Shown piece after piece: positions 54,920 through 64,000 of a stretch of 64,000 bases of DNA. The first letter of the stretch is position 1. The number at the start of each line of letters is the position of its first letter. Under the pieces are notes generated by a model. That model saw only the letters and a program-made list of their open reading frames with translations, did not search any database and was not told the DNA's origin. The stretch is taken from contig NZ_CP045201.1 of NCBI RefSeq assembly GCF_014899185.1, positions 3,759,501-3,823,500 of the forward strand. The letters run 5' to 3'. The stretch comes from Pseudooceanicola spongiae (lineage in GTDB: Bacteria > Pseudomonadota > Alphaproteobacteria > Rhodobacterales > Rhodobacteraceae). Position numbers and translations under genes: made by a program.

Positions 54920-55448
54920 TATTCCAGAATTTGTGCTTGTCGCCTCAAACTTACTTGTAAAGCGCCTGCATGTCACCGGAGATTCTGTGGACACCGAACT
55001 GGGCCCGACAAGCGCCTGCTTGAACCACGGTGATAAGATTGGCTGTGAACAATTGATCACACGTTACAGAGGTCAGCTTAATGGGGATGGTTATCTGCTG
55101 CGCTTGGCACCAAGGTCCGGTGCGGGCTGCCACCGGCCATCTACCGCTTCTAGTTTGAAGGTCGGCTCTGGGCCGTTCGCCCCGTTATGCTTTCAGTCGG
55201 GGCCCTTTTGGGGCCGTCCGCTTCCTGCGCATTGCAGCCCACTGTAGAGCCTGCAGCGAAAGCAAACGTGGCGGATAAGCTTTGAGGATTCGCCTTCACT
55301 TTACGCGGTCAAGTGATCTTAAGGTCGCCAAGAGTACTGTACTGCCCTTCGCCCTTTCGACGGTCAGTTACACAAGGTGCCAATACCAGGATACGTATTT
55401 AAACCTATCCTTCCCAGGCGTGCGCTTCAGATAGACATGTGCTTTATG
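54920..55448. other. Gap without a supported gene
   Basis: About 530 bases upstream of the RelA/SpoT gene. No frame has a ribosome site and family features, and I found no companion (antitoxin) gene. No clear repeat, RNA gene or terminator is visible. Confidence 0.4.
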
Positions 55449-56084
55449 TCAATTACCGAGCCAGTTCGCGATATTTTCCGCGGCATCTTTCAATTGCTGA
55501 TCGTGAGACTTGCCGGTTACTCTGATACGAGGCTTCAGGTCGTGGTCGCCGTCTTCGAGCCAGGTCAGGGAAATTTGCGGAGATAGCCTGTAGCCTGAGA
55601 CCTCTGCGCGTGTGCCGAAAGGATCCCTGCTGCCCTGGCAGATCAGGGTTGGGGTCTGCAGCGCTTCAAGATGGTCCACCCGCAGCTTCTCGGGCTTGCC
55701 GACGGGGTGGAACGGATATCCGAGACACAGCAGGCCTGCGATGCAGCCCTGCGCATGGAGATCGTCAGCGATGTGGCTGGCGACACGGCCCCCCATGGAC
55801 TTGCCGCCGATGATCAGGGGTCCGTCGCAGGGCAAGGCATCGATGGCGGCGCGGTATTCCTCCTCAAGCAGGCTGACCTTCGGCGGTGGGCGTTTGGCGC
55901 CGCCCGTCCGGCGGGCGGCCATATAGGAGAATTCGAACCGGGCGACGCGCAGGCCCCGAGTGGCCAGACCCTCGGATATCGTATCCATGAATGGGGTGTC
56001 CATTCCGGCCCCGGCGCCATGGGCGAGCAGGATCGTCGGACGTCCGGGTACATTGCCGTTCAGAAGGAACTGGAATTCAGTCAA
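55449..56084 (-). CDS. Alpha/beta hydrolase, KANL3/Tex30-like
   Basis: A 211-residue hydrolase. HGAGAGMDTPFM is the oxyanion turn, GGKSMGGRVASHIAD holds the nucleophile Ser, the acid is in QGSRDPFGT and the His is in LEDGDHDLKPR. These fit the bacterial Tex30/KANL3-like group. The activity is unproven (esterase or thioesterase likely). It ends the minus-strand run that starts with the NDUFS4-like gene. Confidence 0.85.
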   Translation of the reverse strand: MTEFQFLLNGNVPGRPTILLAHGAGAGMDTPFMDTISEGLATRGLRVARFEFSYMAARRTGGAKRPPPKVSLLEEEYRAAIDALPCDGPLIIGGKSMGGRVASHIADDLHAQGCIAGLLCLGYPFHPVGKPEKLRVDHLEALQTPTLICQGSRDPFGTRAEVSGYRLSPQISLTWLEDGDHDLKPRIRVTGKSHDQQLKDAAENIANWLGN

Positions 56085-56106
56085 ATCACGGACCCTATAT
56101 ATAGTA

Positions 56107-56127
56107 AGGGCGCCCAGTGGGCGCCCT
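56107..56127 (-). terminator. Perfect hairpin after the NDUFS4-like gene
   Basis: AGGGCGCCC (56107-56115) and GGGCGCCCT (56119-56127) form a 9-bp perfect stem with a 3-base loop. On the minus strand it lies 63 bases after the stop of the gene at 56190 and is followed by TTACTATATATA, a weak T-rich tail. Confidence 0.55.
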
Positions 56128-56189
56128 GCATGTAGATCTCGGGAAAAACTTAGCCTTCCACGGGAGAAACTTAGGTTGGTCTTACAAAC

Positions 56190-56504
56190 TCAGTGCGTCC
56201 AGGCGCCGCGACGCTTCGTGGCGAAGTTTTCGCCATAGCCGCCGGCGCGGATGTTGGCCTTGCGCACCTGAGGCTCGGTCACCACGGCTTCGATGCCATG
56301 TTCGGCGGCGTAGTCCAGTGCAGCTTCCTTGGTGTCAAAACGCAGGCGCACCTGAGTCTGCGTATCGGCAGAAGAGGTCCAGCCCATCAGGGGGTCAACC
56401 TCACGCGCGGAGTTGGGAAAATACTCCAGCAGCCAGGACCGGGTTTTGGCCGTGCCCGATTGCATGGCGGTCTTGGTGGGGCGGTAGATTCGTGCACGCA
56501 GCAT
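56190..56504 (-). CDS. NADH dehydrogenase accessory subunit, NDUFS4-like
   Basis: A 104-residue protein of the ETC complex I subunit family (NDUFS4 / 18-kDa type) found in alphaproteobacteria and mitochondria. Typical are [40 protein letters not shown] and the C-terminal [15 protein letters not shown]. It sits on the peripheral arm of complex I and helps assembly. It is encoded away from the nuo operon, as is usual. Confidence 0.92.
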   Translation of the reverse strand: MLRARIYRPTKTAMQSGTAKTRSWLLEYFPNSAREVDPLMGWTSSADTQTQVRLRFDTKEAALDYAAEHGIEAVVTEPQVRKANIRAGGYGENFATKRRGAWTH

Positions 56505-56707
56505 GGGATGGCTCCTTGATGACGCCTCCTTATCGGGAATTTCTTAACGTACTGCAAGCGCCAGAGGCGTCACAGGGCGGGGCGATGTCCCTCTGAAAGC
56601 GGGCAGGGGGCCATTATGCTGCCACCCGCTGACAGGATGTGCATCTGCGCGGGGTTGCGAAGCCGCGAAAAGGGGCCAATTCTATAGCCAGACCGAACGG
56701 AGTGCCC

Positions 56708-58909
56708 ATGCCCTACGCCCACAGCGACAAGTCCATGCCGATGATGACCGCCCCCGCGCCCGACGTGAGGACGCGCGAAAAGCTTGAGGGTGGCAAGCAG
56801 CTGGTCATGCAGACGGAATTCACTGCCGCCGGTGACCAGCCCAAAGCGATCACCGAACTCACCCAAGGTGTGCTGGAGGGCGAGCGGGATCAGGTGCTGC
56901 TGGGGGCCACTGGCACCGGCAAGACCTTCACCATGGCCAAGATCATCGAGAAGACGCAGCGCCCGGCGATCATCCTTGCGCCCAACAAGACGCTGGCAGC
57001 GCAGCTTTATGGTGAGTTCAAGAATTTCTTTCCCGACAATGCGGTCGAATACTTCGTCAGCTTCTACGACTACTACCAGCCCGAAGCCTACGTCGCGCGC
57101 TCGGACACCTATATCGAGAAGGAAAGCCAGATCAACGACCAGATCGACCGCATGCGCCACTCGGCCACGCGGGCGCTGCTGGAACGCGATGACGTGATCA
57201 TCGTCGCCTCGGTGTCGTGCATCTACGGTATCGGCTCGGTCGAGACTTACGGCGCGATGACGCAGGATCTGAAGGTCGGCGGCGAATACAACCAGCGCCA
57301 GGTCATGGCCGATCTGGTGGCGCAGCAGTACAAGCGCAACGATCAGGCCTTCCAGCGCGGCAGCTTCCGGGTGCGCGGCGACAGCTTGGAGATTTTCCCG
57401 GCTCACCTTGAAGATCGCGCCTGGCGGCTGAGCTTCTTCGGCGAGGAGCTGGAGAGCATCACCGAATTCGACGCGCTGACCGGCGAAAAGACCAACACCT
57501 ACAAGCAGATCCGTGTCTACGCCAACAGCCACTACGTGACGCCGAAACCGACGATGCAGCAGGCGATCATCGGCATCAAGAAAGAGCTGAAACAGCGCCT
57601 CGACCAGCTGGTCGGTGACGGCAAGCTGCTGGAGGCACAGCGGCTGGAACAGCGCACCACCTTTGATCTTGAGATGCTGGAGGCGACCGGCGTCTGCAAC
57701 GGGATCGAGAACTACTCGCGCTACCTCACGGGCCGCGCCCCGGGCGAGCCACCGCCCACGCTCTTCGAGTTCATCCCCGACAATGCCATTGTTTTCGCCG
57801 ATGAATCCCACGTCAGCGTGCCGCAGATCGGCGGCATGTATAAGGGCGACTTCCGGCGCAAGATGACGCTGGCGGAACACGGCTTCCGTCTGCCCTCTTG
57901 CATGGACAACCGCCCCCTGAAGTTCGAGGAATGGGACGCGATGCGCCCGCAGTCGGTCTATGTCAGCGCCACGCCCGGCAAATGGGAGATGGAGCAGACC
58001 GGCGGTGTCTTCACCGAACAGGTCATTCGCCCCACCGGCCTGATCGATCCGCAGATCGAGATTCGCCCGGTCGAGATGCAGGTCGACGATCTGCTGGACG
58101 AGATCCACAAAGTGACGGCGAACGGCTTTCGTACTCTGGTCACCACGCTGACCAAGCGCATGGCCGAAGATCTGACCGAATACATGCACGAGCAGGGCAT
58201 CAAGGTCCGCTACATGCACTCCGACATCGACACGATCGAGCGGATCGAGATCCTGCGCGATCTGCGTCTCGGGGTGTTCGATGTGCTGATCGGGATCAAC
58301 CTGTTGCGTGAGGGCCTCGATATTCCCGAATGCGGGCTGGTGGCGATCCTGGATGCGGACAAGGAGGGCTTCCTGCGCTCGGAAACCTCGCTGATCCAGA
58401 CGATTGGCCGGGCGGCGCGTAACTCCGAAGGCCGGGTCATCATGTACGCCGACCGGATCACCGGCAGCATGGAGCGCGCTCTGGCCGAAACCGACCGTCG
58501 CCGTGAAAAGCAGGTCGCCTACAACGAAGAGCACGGCATCACCCCGACGACGATCAAGAAGAACGTCGAGGACATCCTGCAGGGCCTCTACAAGGGCGAT
58601 GTCGACATGAGCCGTGTCACCGCCAAGGTCGACAAGCCGATGGTGGGGGCGAACCTTCAGGCGCATCTCGACGGGTTGCGGCTGCAGATGCGGAAGGCGG
58701 CCGAGAACCTGGAGTTCGAGGAAGCCGCGCGGCTGCGCGATGAGGTCAAGCGGCTGGAGGCGGTCGAACTGGCCATTGCGGATGATCCGATGGCGCGGCA
58801 GTCTGCCATTGATGCGGCGGCCGAGGCCTCGACCAAATCACGCGGTCGCTCGACCGCGGGGCGCGGTGGCCAGCACGGCGGCAATGTTCAAAGGCGTAAA
58901 AAACGGTGA
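56708..58909 (+). CDS. uvrB: UvrABC excision nuclease subunit B
   Basis: A 733-residue helicase-like subunit that verifies DNA damage. Walker A GATGTGKT is at residues 66-73. The beta-hairpin region [20 protein letters not shown] follows, then [10 protein letters not shown] and the helicase motif [19 protein letters not shown]. The C-terminal UVR domain is [20 protein letters not shown]. The start at 56708 gives the usual N-terminus after GGAG. It ends in a Lys/Arg-rich tail and overlaps the next gene by 4 bp. No SOS box was recognised. Confidence 0.97.
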   Translation: MPYAHSDKSMPMMTAPAPDVRTREKLEGGKQLVMQTEFTAAGDQPKAITELTQGVLEGERDQVLLGATGTGKTFTMAKIIEKTQRPAIILAPNKTLAAQLYGEFKNFFPDNAVEYFVSFYDYYQPEAYVARSDTYIEKESQINDQIDRMRHSATRALLERDDVIIVASVSCIYGIGSVETYGAMTQDLKVGGEYNQRQVMADLVAQQYKRNDQAFQRGSFRVRGDSLEIFPAHLEDRAWRLSFFGEELESITEFDALTGEKTNTYKQIRVYANSHYVTPKPTMQQAIIGIKKELKQRLDQLVGDGKLLEAQRLEQRTTFDLEMLEATGVCNGIENYSRYLTGRAPGEPPPTLFEFIPDNAIVFADESHVSVPQIGGMYKGDFRRKMTLAEHGFRLPSCMDNRPLKFEEWDAMRPQSVYVSATPGKWEMEQTGGVFTEQVIRPTGLIDPQIEIRPVEMQVDDLLDEIHKVTANGFRTLVTTLTKRMAEDLTEYMHEQGIKVRYMHSDIDTIERIEILRDLRLGVFDVLIGINLLREGLDIPECGLVAILDADKEGFLRSETSLIQTIGRAARNSEGRVIMYADRITGSMERALAETDRRREKQVAYNEEHGITPTTIKKNVEDILQGLYKGDVDMSRVTAKVDKPMVGANLQAHLDGLRLQMRKAAENLEFEEAARLRDEVKRLEAVELAIADDPMARQSAIDAAAEASTKSRGRSTAGRGGQHGGNVQRRKKR

Positions 58910-59448
58910 GCCGGGCGGAACAGAGCGAAGATGCACCTGAGCAGGCACCGCTCAGCGAGGCGGCGCCCCTGCCGGTTGCGCTGATCCTCGGGGCGGCGGT
59001 CTGGCCCGGTGGCATGCCTTCGCCTGCGCTGGAACGGCGGGTGCGCCATGCCCTTTCTCTGTGGCAGGCGGGCGTTGTCAGCCGGCTGATCTGCTGTGGC
59101 GGCGTTGGCAATCATCCCCCCGCTGAATCGCAGGTGATGCGCGCCATGCTGATCGAGGCGGGCGTGCCGGGTGAAGCGATCGGTGTCGAGATCCGCTCGA
59201 AGGACACCATCTCCAATATCGGCAACGCTCTGGCGCAATACCCCGAGCTTTGGAAGGGCCAGGTGCTGATCGTGACCGACGGCTTTCACGCCTACCGGGC
59301 CCGCCGGATCGCCGCCTGGTTCGGCCTCGATGCCGAAAGCGCCAGCGCCCCTGACGACGATATTCCACGCGGCTTGCTGATGCGGGCGCGCCTGCGCGAA
59401 GCCGGCGCTATGGTGAAGACGACGGTCTGGATGGCACTGCATCACTGA
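58906..59448 (+). CDS. YdcF-family (DUF218) protein
   Basis: A 180-residue DUF218 protein. [54 protein letters not shown] and [20 protein letters not shown] are the conserved segments, including the Asn-rich strand and the DxxH/R loop. The start is GTG, overlapping the uvrB stop (GTGA). Function of the family is poorly defined (nucleotide or envelope-related binding). Confidence 0.85.
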   Translation: MSRAEQSEDAPEQAPLSEAAPLPVALILGAAVWPGGMPSPALERRVRHALSLWQAGVVSRLICCGGVGNHPPAESQVMRAMLIEAGVPGEAIGVEIRSKDTISNIGNALAQYPELWKGQVLIVTDGFHAYRARRIAAWFGLDAESASAPDDDIPRGLLMRARLREAGAMVKTTVWMALHH

Positions 59449-59532
59449 TCCGGCGGTTCGCTCGGAACAAAAGCGGCCCTTCTGGCGTTTGATTTCCGAA
59501 CGCACAAGACGCAAGCAACTGGAGCCGGACCA

Positions 59533-59718
59533 ATGGAATATGGACTTCTGGGACTGATCGTCCTTATCGCCGACATCTACGCAATCTATCAGACCGTGAC
59601 CTCCGGCGCCTCGACCGGCAGCAAGTTGCTGTGGGTGCTGTTGATCCTGATCCTGCCCGTCATCGGGTTTATCCTGTGGCTGGTTGCAGGCCCACGCGGC
59701 GGCAGCGTGCGCGTCTGA
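59533..59718 (+). CDS. PLDc_N-domain membrane peptide
   Basis: A 61-residue protein made of two hydrophobic helices (GLLGLIVLIADIYAIYQTV and LLWVLLILILPVIGFILWLV) joined by a polar turn, and a short basic tail. This is the phospholipase D N-terminal-like domain seen as stand-alone peptides. Function unknown. It is followed by a strong terminator. Confidence 0.82.
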   Translation: MEYGLLGLIVLIADIYAIYQTVTSGASTGSKLLWVLLILILPVIGFILWLVAGPRGGSVRV

Positions 59719-59775
59719 TCTCACGACATCGCGACCCGAGGCAGTTTTCCTGAGCTTCCTCGTTTTCCTGATCTG

Positions 59776-59807
59776 AAAGGCCACTGCAATTTCGCGGTGG
59801 CCTTTTT
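59776..59807 (+). terminator. Rho-independent terminator after the PLDc_N gene
   Basis: AAAGGCCAC (59776-59784) pairs with GTGGCCTTT (59797-59805) around a 12-base loop, followed by a run of T. A typical intrinsic terminator for the uvrB-YdcF-PLDc_N transcripts. Confidence 0.85.
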
Positions 59808-59986
59808 GCATGTGCCTGTAGGTCACCTGTGCAATCTGAACCAATTTCGCAACAAAACTGGGGAAATTGGACATGACGCGCTGTCGCTCTGGCCGGAATT
59901 TGAAGTCCGCGTGTAACCATTCTCTCATATTCGAACTATACGATGAATGGCCTGCCACTGGTGCGGCAAGAGGGGGATGAGATCAC

Positions 59987-60889
59987 ATGAAAGGCCGTTT
60001 GATCCTGATCGCAGCCGCATGGTTCGCTGGCCTGCTGGCCGTACCCGATGCGGCGCTGGCACGGGACTTTCTTGGCTATGGACGACATGTCAGCAATGAC
60101 CTTCTGGGCGATGGCAGGGACCGCTGGCATAGCGGGTCGATAAGCTCCAGCCGGGTCTGGGGCGATCCCTGGACAGGGGCGCTGCCACAGGATTTCGCCA
60201 GCTTACTGGAGCTGCGGATCGCGGGCGAGATCATGGCCCCGGAAAACCTCAGACGGCCAGCCCGTGATGATCGTCCCTATGCGACGTCGCTGTCCTTTGG
60301 GCTGCACAGTCATTTCGACTGGCAGGGGATGGAGACGACACTCGGCACGGATCTGGTGCTGACCGGGCCAATGACCGGGCTGCCCTGGTTGCAGGACAAG
60401 GTGCATGACTGGTTGGGGGCCTCAACGACCTCGGCAAGAACCAAGGCGGGGGCGGTGCCGGATGGCGTGCACCCAACGCTGGCATTTGAAAACGGCCGCA
60501 GCTATGGGCTTGGTGCTGCCACGCTGCGCCCCTTTGTGGCCGGGCGCTGGGGGGATGAGACGCTGCTGCGCGCCGGTGCCGATATCACCATCGGCTCTGT
60601 CGGGATGGCTGAGCTGCTGGTGCGTGACCGGGTGACGGGCCAGCGCTACCGCGTGGTGACAGCGCCGCATCCGGGGGTCGCTTTCGTGCTCGGTGCCGAT
60701 TACGCCTATGTTCAGGACTCGATCTACCTGAGACGGCCCCGCGATACGCGGGCACGGGTGCGCACAGGCGTGCATTTCCAGACGCGCCGCGTCGGTGGCT
60801 TTTACGGGCTGACATGGATGGGACCGGAGTTCGAGGGGCAGAAGGAGGGGCATGTCATCGGCTCCGTCCGCCTCAAGGTCGACTTCTGA
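59987..60889 (+). CDS. Outer-membrane LpxR-like (DUF2219) protein
   Basis: A 300-residue exported beta-barrel-like protein with a signal peptide (FAGLLAVPDAALA cut before RD). The LpxR-type N-terminal motif is visible as SNDLLGDGRDRWHSGSISSS, followed by alternating strands and a C-terminal RLKVDF ending in Phe, as outer-membrane proteins do. LpxR removes the 3'-acyloxyacyl group from lipid A. Whether this copy is active is not shown. Confidence 0.82.
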   Translation: MKGRLILIAAAWFAGLLAVPDAALARDFLGYGRHVSNDLLGDGRDRWHSGSISSSRVWGDPWTGALPQDFASLLELRIAGEIMAPENLRRPARDDRPYATSLSFGLHSHFDWQGMETTLGTDLVLTGPMTGLPWLQDKVHDWLGASTTSARTKAGAVPDGVHPTLAFENGRSYGLGAATLRPFVAGRWGDETLLRAGADITIGSVGMAELLVRDRVTGQRYRVVTAPHPGVAFVLGADYAYVQDSIYLRRPRDTRARVRTGVHFQTRRVGGFYGLTWMGPEFEGQKEGHVIGSVRLKVDF

Positions 60890-60941
60890 TCCTTGGGGGC
60901 GATGCGCCCTTTTTATATTGGGGTTTTCTGCGGCTGCGTGA

Positions 60942-60969
60942 TTGACTCTGTGCGGACCGCGTATATAAG
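60942..60969 (+). promoter_or_regulatory. Promoter of rpsD
   Basis: TTGACT (60942-60947) and TATAAG (60964-60969) are spaced by 16 bases, a good housekeeping promoter. It implies a leader of about 220 bases before rpsD. Parts of the leader (60990-61150) can fold, which could allow translational feedback by S4; I did not identify a known element. Confidence 0.6.
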
Positions 60970-61194
60970 CGCGGCTCCATTGGTGTTGGTGGCCCCCGCG
61001 AGGGGATGCCTGTCATGGGCCGAAATCAGCGACGGGCAACCCGGTCTGAAATTGGTACCAAGAGGACAACGCCCTTTCAGTCCAAGGCTTTGCCGAGGCT
61101 GGTTTCGACCCGAAGAGCCGCTTTTACAAGGGGTTACAAGGTGCAGGGCCGGTTTCGCTGACGTCGGGGACGCAATCGAGAAAGGATATCAGCC

Positions 61195-61815
61195 GTGACC
61201 AAACGCACGTCTGCCAAGTACAAAATCGATCGCCGCATGGGCGAGAACATCTGGGGTCGTCCGAAGTCCCCGGTCAACCGTCGTGAGTATGGCCCCGGCC
61301 AGCACGGTCAGCGCCGCAAGGGCAAGGTTTCGGACTTCGGTCTGCAGCTGCGCGCCAAGCAGAAGCTGAAAGGCTACTACGGCGACATGACCGAAAAGCA
61401 ATTCCGTCGCATCTTCGCGGAAGCTGAGCGGGTCAAGGGCGACACCGGCGAGAACCTGATTGGTCTGCTGGAACGCCGCCTGGACGCGGTTGTCTACCGC
61501 GCCAAGTTCGTCGCAACCGTCTTTGCTGCGCGCCAGTTCGTGAACCACGGCCACGTCACCGTGAACGGCCAGCGCGTCAACATCCCCTCCTACCGCGTCA
61601 AGGAAGGTGATGTCGTCGAAGTCCGTGAAAAGTCTAAGCAAATCGCCGTCATCCTGGAAGCTACCCAGCTGTCCGAGCGCGATGTGCCCGACTACATCGA
61701 TGCCGACCACTCCAAGCTGACCGCGACCTTCGTGCGGACCCCGGGTCTGAGCGACGTTCCCTATCCGGTTCAGATGGAACCGCATCTGGTCATCGAATTC
61801 TACGCTCAGAACTGA
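61195..61815 (+). CDS. rpsD: 30S ribosomal protein S4
   Basis: A 206-residue S4 protein, the primary 16S-binding assembly protein. The opening [20 protein letters not shown], the [20 protein letters not shown] stretch and the S4 RNA-binding domain ([39 protein letters not shown]) are plain. Start is GTG at 61195 with AAAGGATATC upstream. It is a single-gene unit, separate from the main ribosomal operons, as in related genomes. Confidence 0.97.
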   Translation: MTKRTSAKYKIDRRMGENIWGRPKSPVNRREYGPGQHGQRRKGKVSDFGLQLRAKQKLKGYYGDMTEKQFRRIFAEAERVKGDTGENLIGLLERRLDAVVYRAKFVATVFAARQFVNHGHVTVNGQRVNIPSYRVKEGDVVEVREKSKQIAVILEATQLSERDVPDYIDADHSKLTATFVRTPGLSDVPYPVQMEPHLVIEFYAQN

Positions 61816-61838
61816 TCCAGTTCAGAGCCAAAATTCAG

Positions 61839-61869
61839 AAAGGGTCGCACCAGTGGTGCGGCCCTTTTT
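61839..61869 (+). terminator. Rho-independent terminator after rpsD
   Basis: AAAGGG-T-CGCACC (61839-61851) pairs with GGTGCG-G-CCCTTT around the loop AGT, followed by five T. A typical strong intrinsic terminator 24 bases after the rpsD stop. Confidence 0.85.
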
Positions 61870-61924
61870 CGTTGTGCGAGCGCTGGGTGTGGAGGACGGG
61901 AGAGGCTGTTTTGCGGCAGATTTC

Positions 61925-61975
61925 GATGTCGGTATTGCGTCGGTATCCGAACGGTATCTGAACGGTGCGATTTTC
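61925..61975 (+). repeat. 11-bp phased CGGT iterons, copy 2
   Basis: Four units, CGGTATTGCGT, CGGTATCCGAA, CGGTATCTGAA and CGGTGCGATTT, start at 61930, 61941, 61952 and 61963. They are followed by a few matching bases. The last unit and the flanking TGAACGGTGCGATTTT are identical to copy 1 (4732-4781, opposite strand), and GATGTCGGTAT at the other edge is shared too. Like copy 1, it lies just beyond a terminator. Confidence 0.75.
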
Positions 61976-62301
61976 GCGCAATCAGCCGTCTGAAGCGCCG
62001 CCAAGACCCGTGGGTCCCACGGTGAACCGGGACCGTTTGGGCGCGCTGGGGATGGACAGTCTCTGGCGGGCGATAGGGGTGGCTCGGACGCAGAGGGTGG
62101 AATGACGGTGGGGCACCGCTGTTAAGGACGCGGCAGATGGCAGCCGGAGTGCAAAAGGAAAGCTCTGACAAAACCCAAGGACTTCAGGCCCGTTTCGAGC
62201 GTCGCTTCTGAGGCATAAATGCCAGCCCCCTCATTGCCTTTCGGCGGGGCGGCGCCGTAGGGCAGGGCGCTGTCTTACATGCACCGTATTTATTTATCAT
62301 A
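61976..62301. other. Intergenic region before the hisC promoter area
   Basis: About 325 bases with no supported gene. The half nearest the iterons is GC-rich; the sequence becomes AT-rich close to 62290. No RNA gene is visible. Confidence 0.4.
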
Positions 62302-62326
62302 TTGATATATATCGGAAATATATCAA
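62302..62326. promoter_or_regulatory. AT-rich palindrome upstream of hisC
   Basis: TTGATATAT (62302-62310) and ATATATCAA (62318-62326) are a perfect 9-bp inverted repeat with the spacer ATCGGAA. It lies in an AT-rich patch about 160 bp before hisC, in otherwise GC-rich DNA. It looks like an operator for a dimeric regulator. Confidence 0.45.
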
Positions 62327-62484
62327 ATCCGAAGGCTGATCGTCCCCCGTTCCCCCAGCCCACTATGCGATAGCCCCCGGTCAGGCCGCGGCCCCGGGGC
62401 AGGCTTTTCGTCGCTGGCACAGACTTCATCTTTCAATAGCGCGGTTTCGCGGCTAGAAGTTGGGCCGTTGCAAGGTGCGAGACA

Positions 62485-63576
62485 ATGACACAGACGATTA
62501 CGCCCCAGCCGGGGATCCTCGAAATCGCCCTCTATCAGGGTGGCCAGTCGAAAGTGGAAGGCGTCACCGACGTCGTCAAACTTTCGTCCAATGAAAACCC
62601 TTATGGCGCTGGTGAGGCGGCGATCGACGCCTTCCGTCGTGCCTCCTATGAATTGCATCGTTACCCCAATACCGATCATACGTCCCTGCGCGAGGCGATT
62701 GCCGCCCAGCATGGCCTTGATGCCGCCCGCGTCATCTGTGGCGTCGGGTCGGACGAAATCATCCACTTCCTCTGCCAGGCCTATGCCGGGCCGGGCGATG
62801 AAGTGCTGTTCACCGAGCACGGCTTTGGCATGTACCGCATTGCCGCCCTCGCCGCCGGGGCCACCCCGGTCGAGGTGCGTGAGCGTGAGCGTGTCACCGA
62901 CGTCGACGCTCTGCTGGCCGGCTGCACGGAAAACACCAAGCTGGTCTTCATCGCCAACCCCAACAACCCCACCGGCACGATGATCGGCGGGAACGAGGTT
63001 GCGCGTCTGGCCGATGGTCTGCCGGCGCAGGCCATTCTGGTGCTCGACGGGGCCTATGCGGAATATGTCGAAGGCTTCGACGGCGGGCTGGCCCTGCTGG
63101 AGCAGCGCGAGAACATCGTCATGACGCGCACCTTCTCCAAGGCTTACGGTCTGGGCGGGTTGCGCATTGGCTGGGGCTACGGCCCCAAGGCGATCATCGA
63201 CGTGCTGAACCGCATTCGCGGCCCCTTCAACCTGTCCAACGCCCAGCTCGCGGCGGCCGAGGCGGCGGTCAAGGATCAGGCCCACGTCAATCGCAGCCGC
63301 ACCGAAAACACCCGTATGCGCGCCTGGCTGGCCGAGGCGCTGGCCGAACATGGCGTGCCCTCCGACACCTCCTGCGCCAACTTCATTCTGGCCCGTTTCG
63401 CCAGTCCGGAGGAGGCCGAGGCCTGCGATACCTTCCTCAAGCGCCGGGGCCTGATTGTGCGCCTCGTCGCCAGCTACAAGCTGCCGCATTGCCTGCGCAT
63501 CACGGTGGGGGATGAATCCTCCTGCCGCCGGGTGGCCCATGCGATCGGCCAGTTCAAGGCCGGAGCCGAGGCGTGA
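62485..63576 (+). CDS. hisC: Histidinol-phosphate aminotransferase
   Basis: A 363-residue PLP aminotransferase of histidine synthesis; relatives also transaminate prephenate or aromatic amino acids. Seen: [63 protein letters not shown] and the PLP Lys in [18 protein letters not shown]. It is coupled to the tyrA gene that follows (GTGA overlap), so a role in tyrosine/phenylalanine synthesis is also likely. Confidence 0.93.
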   Translation: MTQTITPQPGILEIALYQGGQSKVEGVTDVVKLSSNENPYGAGEAAIDAFRRASYELHRYPNTDHTSLREAIAAQHGLDAARVICGVGSDEIIHFLCQAYAGPGDEVLFTEHGFGMYRIAALAAGATPVEVRERERVTDVDALLAGCTENTKLVFIANPNNPTGTMIGGNEVARLADGLPAQAILVLDGAYAEYVEGFDGGLALLEQRENIVMTRTFSKAYGLGGLRIGWGYGPKAIIDVLNRIRGPFNLSNAQLAAAEAAVKDQAHVNRSRTENTRMRAWLAEALAEHGVPSDTSCANFILARFASPEEAEACDTFLKRRGLIVRLVASYKLPHCLRITVGDESSCRRVAHAIGQFKAGAEA

Positions 63577-64000
63577 TCTACAATAAAGTCGCTCTGATCG
63601 GGCTGGGCCTCATCGCCTCGTCGATCTTCTGGTCTGCCAAGCGCGGCGGTCTTGTGGGGCAGGTGTCGGGCTATGCGCGCTCTGCCGCCACCCGCGACAC
63701 CGCCCGCCGCATCGGCCTGTGCGACGTGGTCTGTGATACCGCCGCCGACGCCGTGGCTGACGCCGATCTGGTGATCCTCTGCGTGCCCGTCGGGGCCATG
63801 GGCGCCGTCGCCGAAGAGATCCGCCCGTTCTTGAAGCCCGGCGCTGTCATCTCGGATGTCGGGTCGGTCAAGAAGGCCGTGATCGAGGCCGTGCAGCCGC
63901 ATATCCCCGAAGGCGCGCATTTCATCCCCGCACACCCGCTTGCGGGCACCGAACATTCCGGCCCCGAGTCGGGCTTTGCAGAGCTTTTCGACAACCGCTG
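63573..64000 (+). CDS. tyrA: Prephenate/arogenate dehydrogenase, 5' part (runs off the window)
   Basis: The first 142 codons, starting at GTG 63573 within the hisC stop. [20 protein letters not shown] is the NAD(P)-binding GxGxxxxS turn, [14 protein letters not shown] and [16 protein letters not shown] are conserved, and [18 protein letters not shown] carries the catalytic His. It makes 4-hydroxyphenylpyruvate (or tyrosine from arogenate). The hisC-tyrA pairing is common in Rhodobacteraceae. Confidence 0.92.
   Translation, partial: MIYNKVALIGLGLIASSIFWSAKRGGLVGQVSGYARSAATRDTARRIGLCDVVCDTAADAVADADLVILCVPVGAMGAVAEEIRPFLKPGAVISDVGSVKKAVIEAVQPHIPEGAHFIPAHPLAGTEHSGPESGFAELFDNR

Noticed and set aside
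29255..55448. Integrase, tRNA attachment site or CRISPR array marking a genomic island
   Set aside because: No integrase, tRNA gene, direct-repeat att pair or CRISPR-like repeat-spacer pattern was seen; the region looks built by IS activity instead.
56600..56707. SOS (LexA) box upstream of uvrB
   Set aside because: Neither the GTTC-N7-GTTC nor the GAAC-N7-GAAC form used in alphaproteobacteria was found in the gap.

Overview
The window is high-GC alphaproteobacterial chromosome, and its gene set points to Rhodobacteraceae (Roseobacter group). It has three binding-protein transporter types side by side (NMT1-type ABC, two TRAP, one LivKHMGF), homogentisate and arginine deiminase clusters, an NDUFS4-like complex I accessory protein, and rpsD, uvrB, hisC and tyrA of alphaproteobacterial type. 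No species can be named from the sequence alone.

Left catabolic arm (1-29 kb). The tail of an FAD-linked oxidase and a quinone-reductase-like flavoprotein precede an NMT1/THI5-type ABC transporter ending in a divergent folD. pepT and metY follow on the minus strand. An arginine deiminase operon (arcD-like carrier, arcA, arcB, arcC) has an FNR-type site at 8181-8194. Next comes a haloacetate-dehalogenase-like hydrolase. A minus-strand aromatic catabolism cluster (hmgA, fahA, MBL-fold protein, MhpA-like hydroxylase, DUF2783, maiA, TRAP dctPQM, hpaR-like) lies opposite a divergent MarR gene. A copper amine oxidase, an APC permease and a small membrane protein face an AraC regulator.

Accessory middle (29-55 kb). 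A 3.9-kb stretch (29.25-33.1 kb) holds only frameshifted coding remnants. An intact 2-aminobenzoate-CoA-ligase-like gene with a five-gene Liv ABC transporter follows. Then comes a transposon graveyard: an IS5-family element split by a DUF1153-type IS3 element, next to a frameshifted IS110 remnant. A GntR-enolase-superfamily-TRAP cluster lies between two inverted scraps of one IS3 orfA. After it come an orphan pair of unknown membrane-associated genes, a complete IS3-family element with a GGGAAAC slippery heptamer, a metallophosphoesterase, a broken hydrolase and an AT-rich RelA/SpoT-domain protein.

Right core arm (55-64 kb). This holds a Tex30-like hydrolase, the NDUFS4-like protein, uvrB, a YdcF-like protein, a PLDc_N peptide, an LpxR-like outer-membrane protein, rpsD, hisC and the start of tyrA. 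The sequence feature least explained by the genes is an array of four CGGT-type units spaced exactly 11 bp. It occurs twice, after folD (4732-4781) and after rpsD (61925-61975). The best candidate for an undescribed protein system is the translationally coupled pair at 49.2-50.7 kb, which has a decayed relative of its second gene at 32.4 kb.
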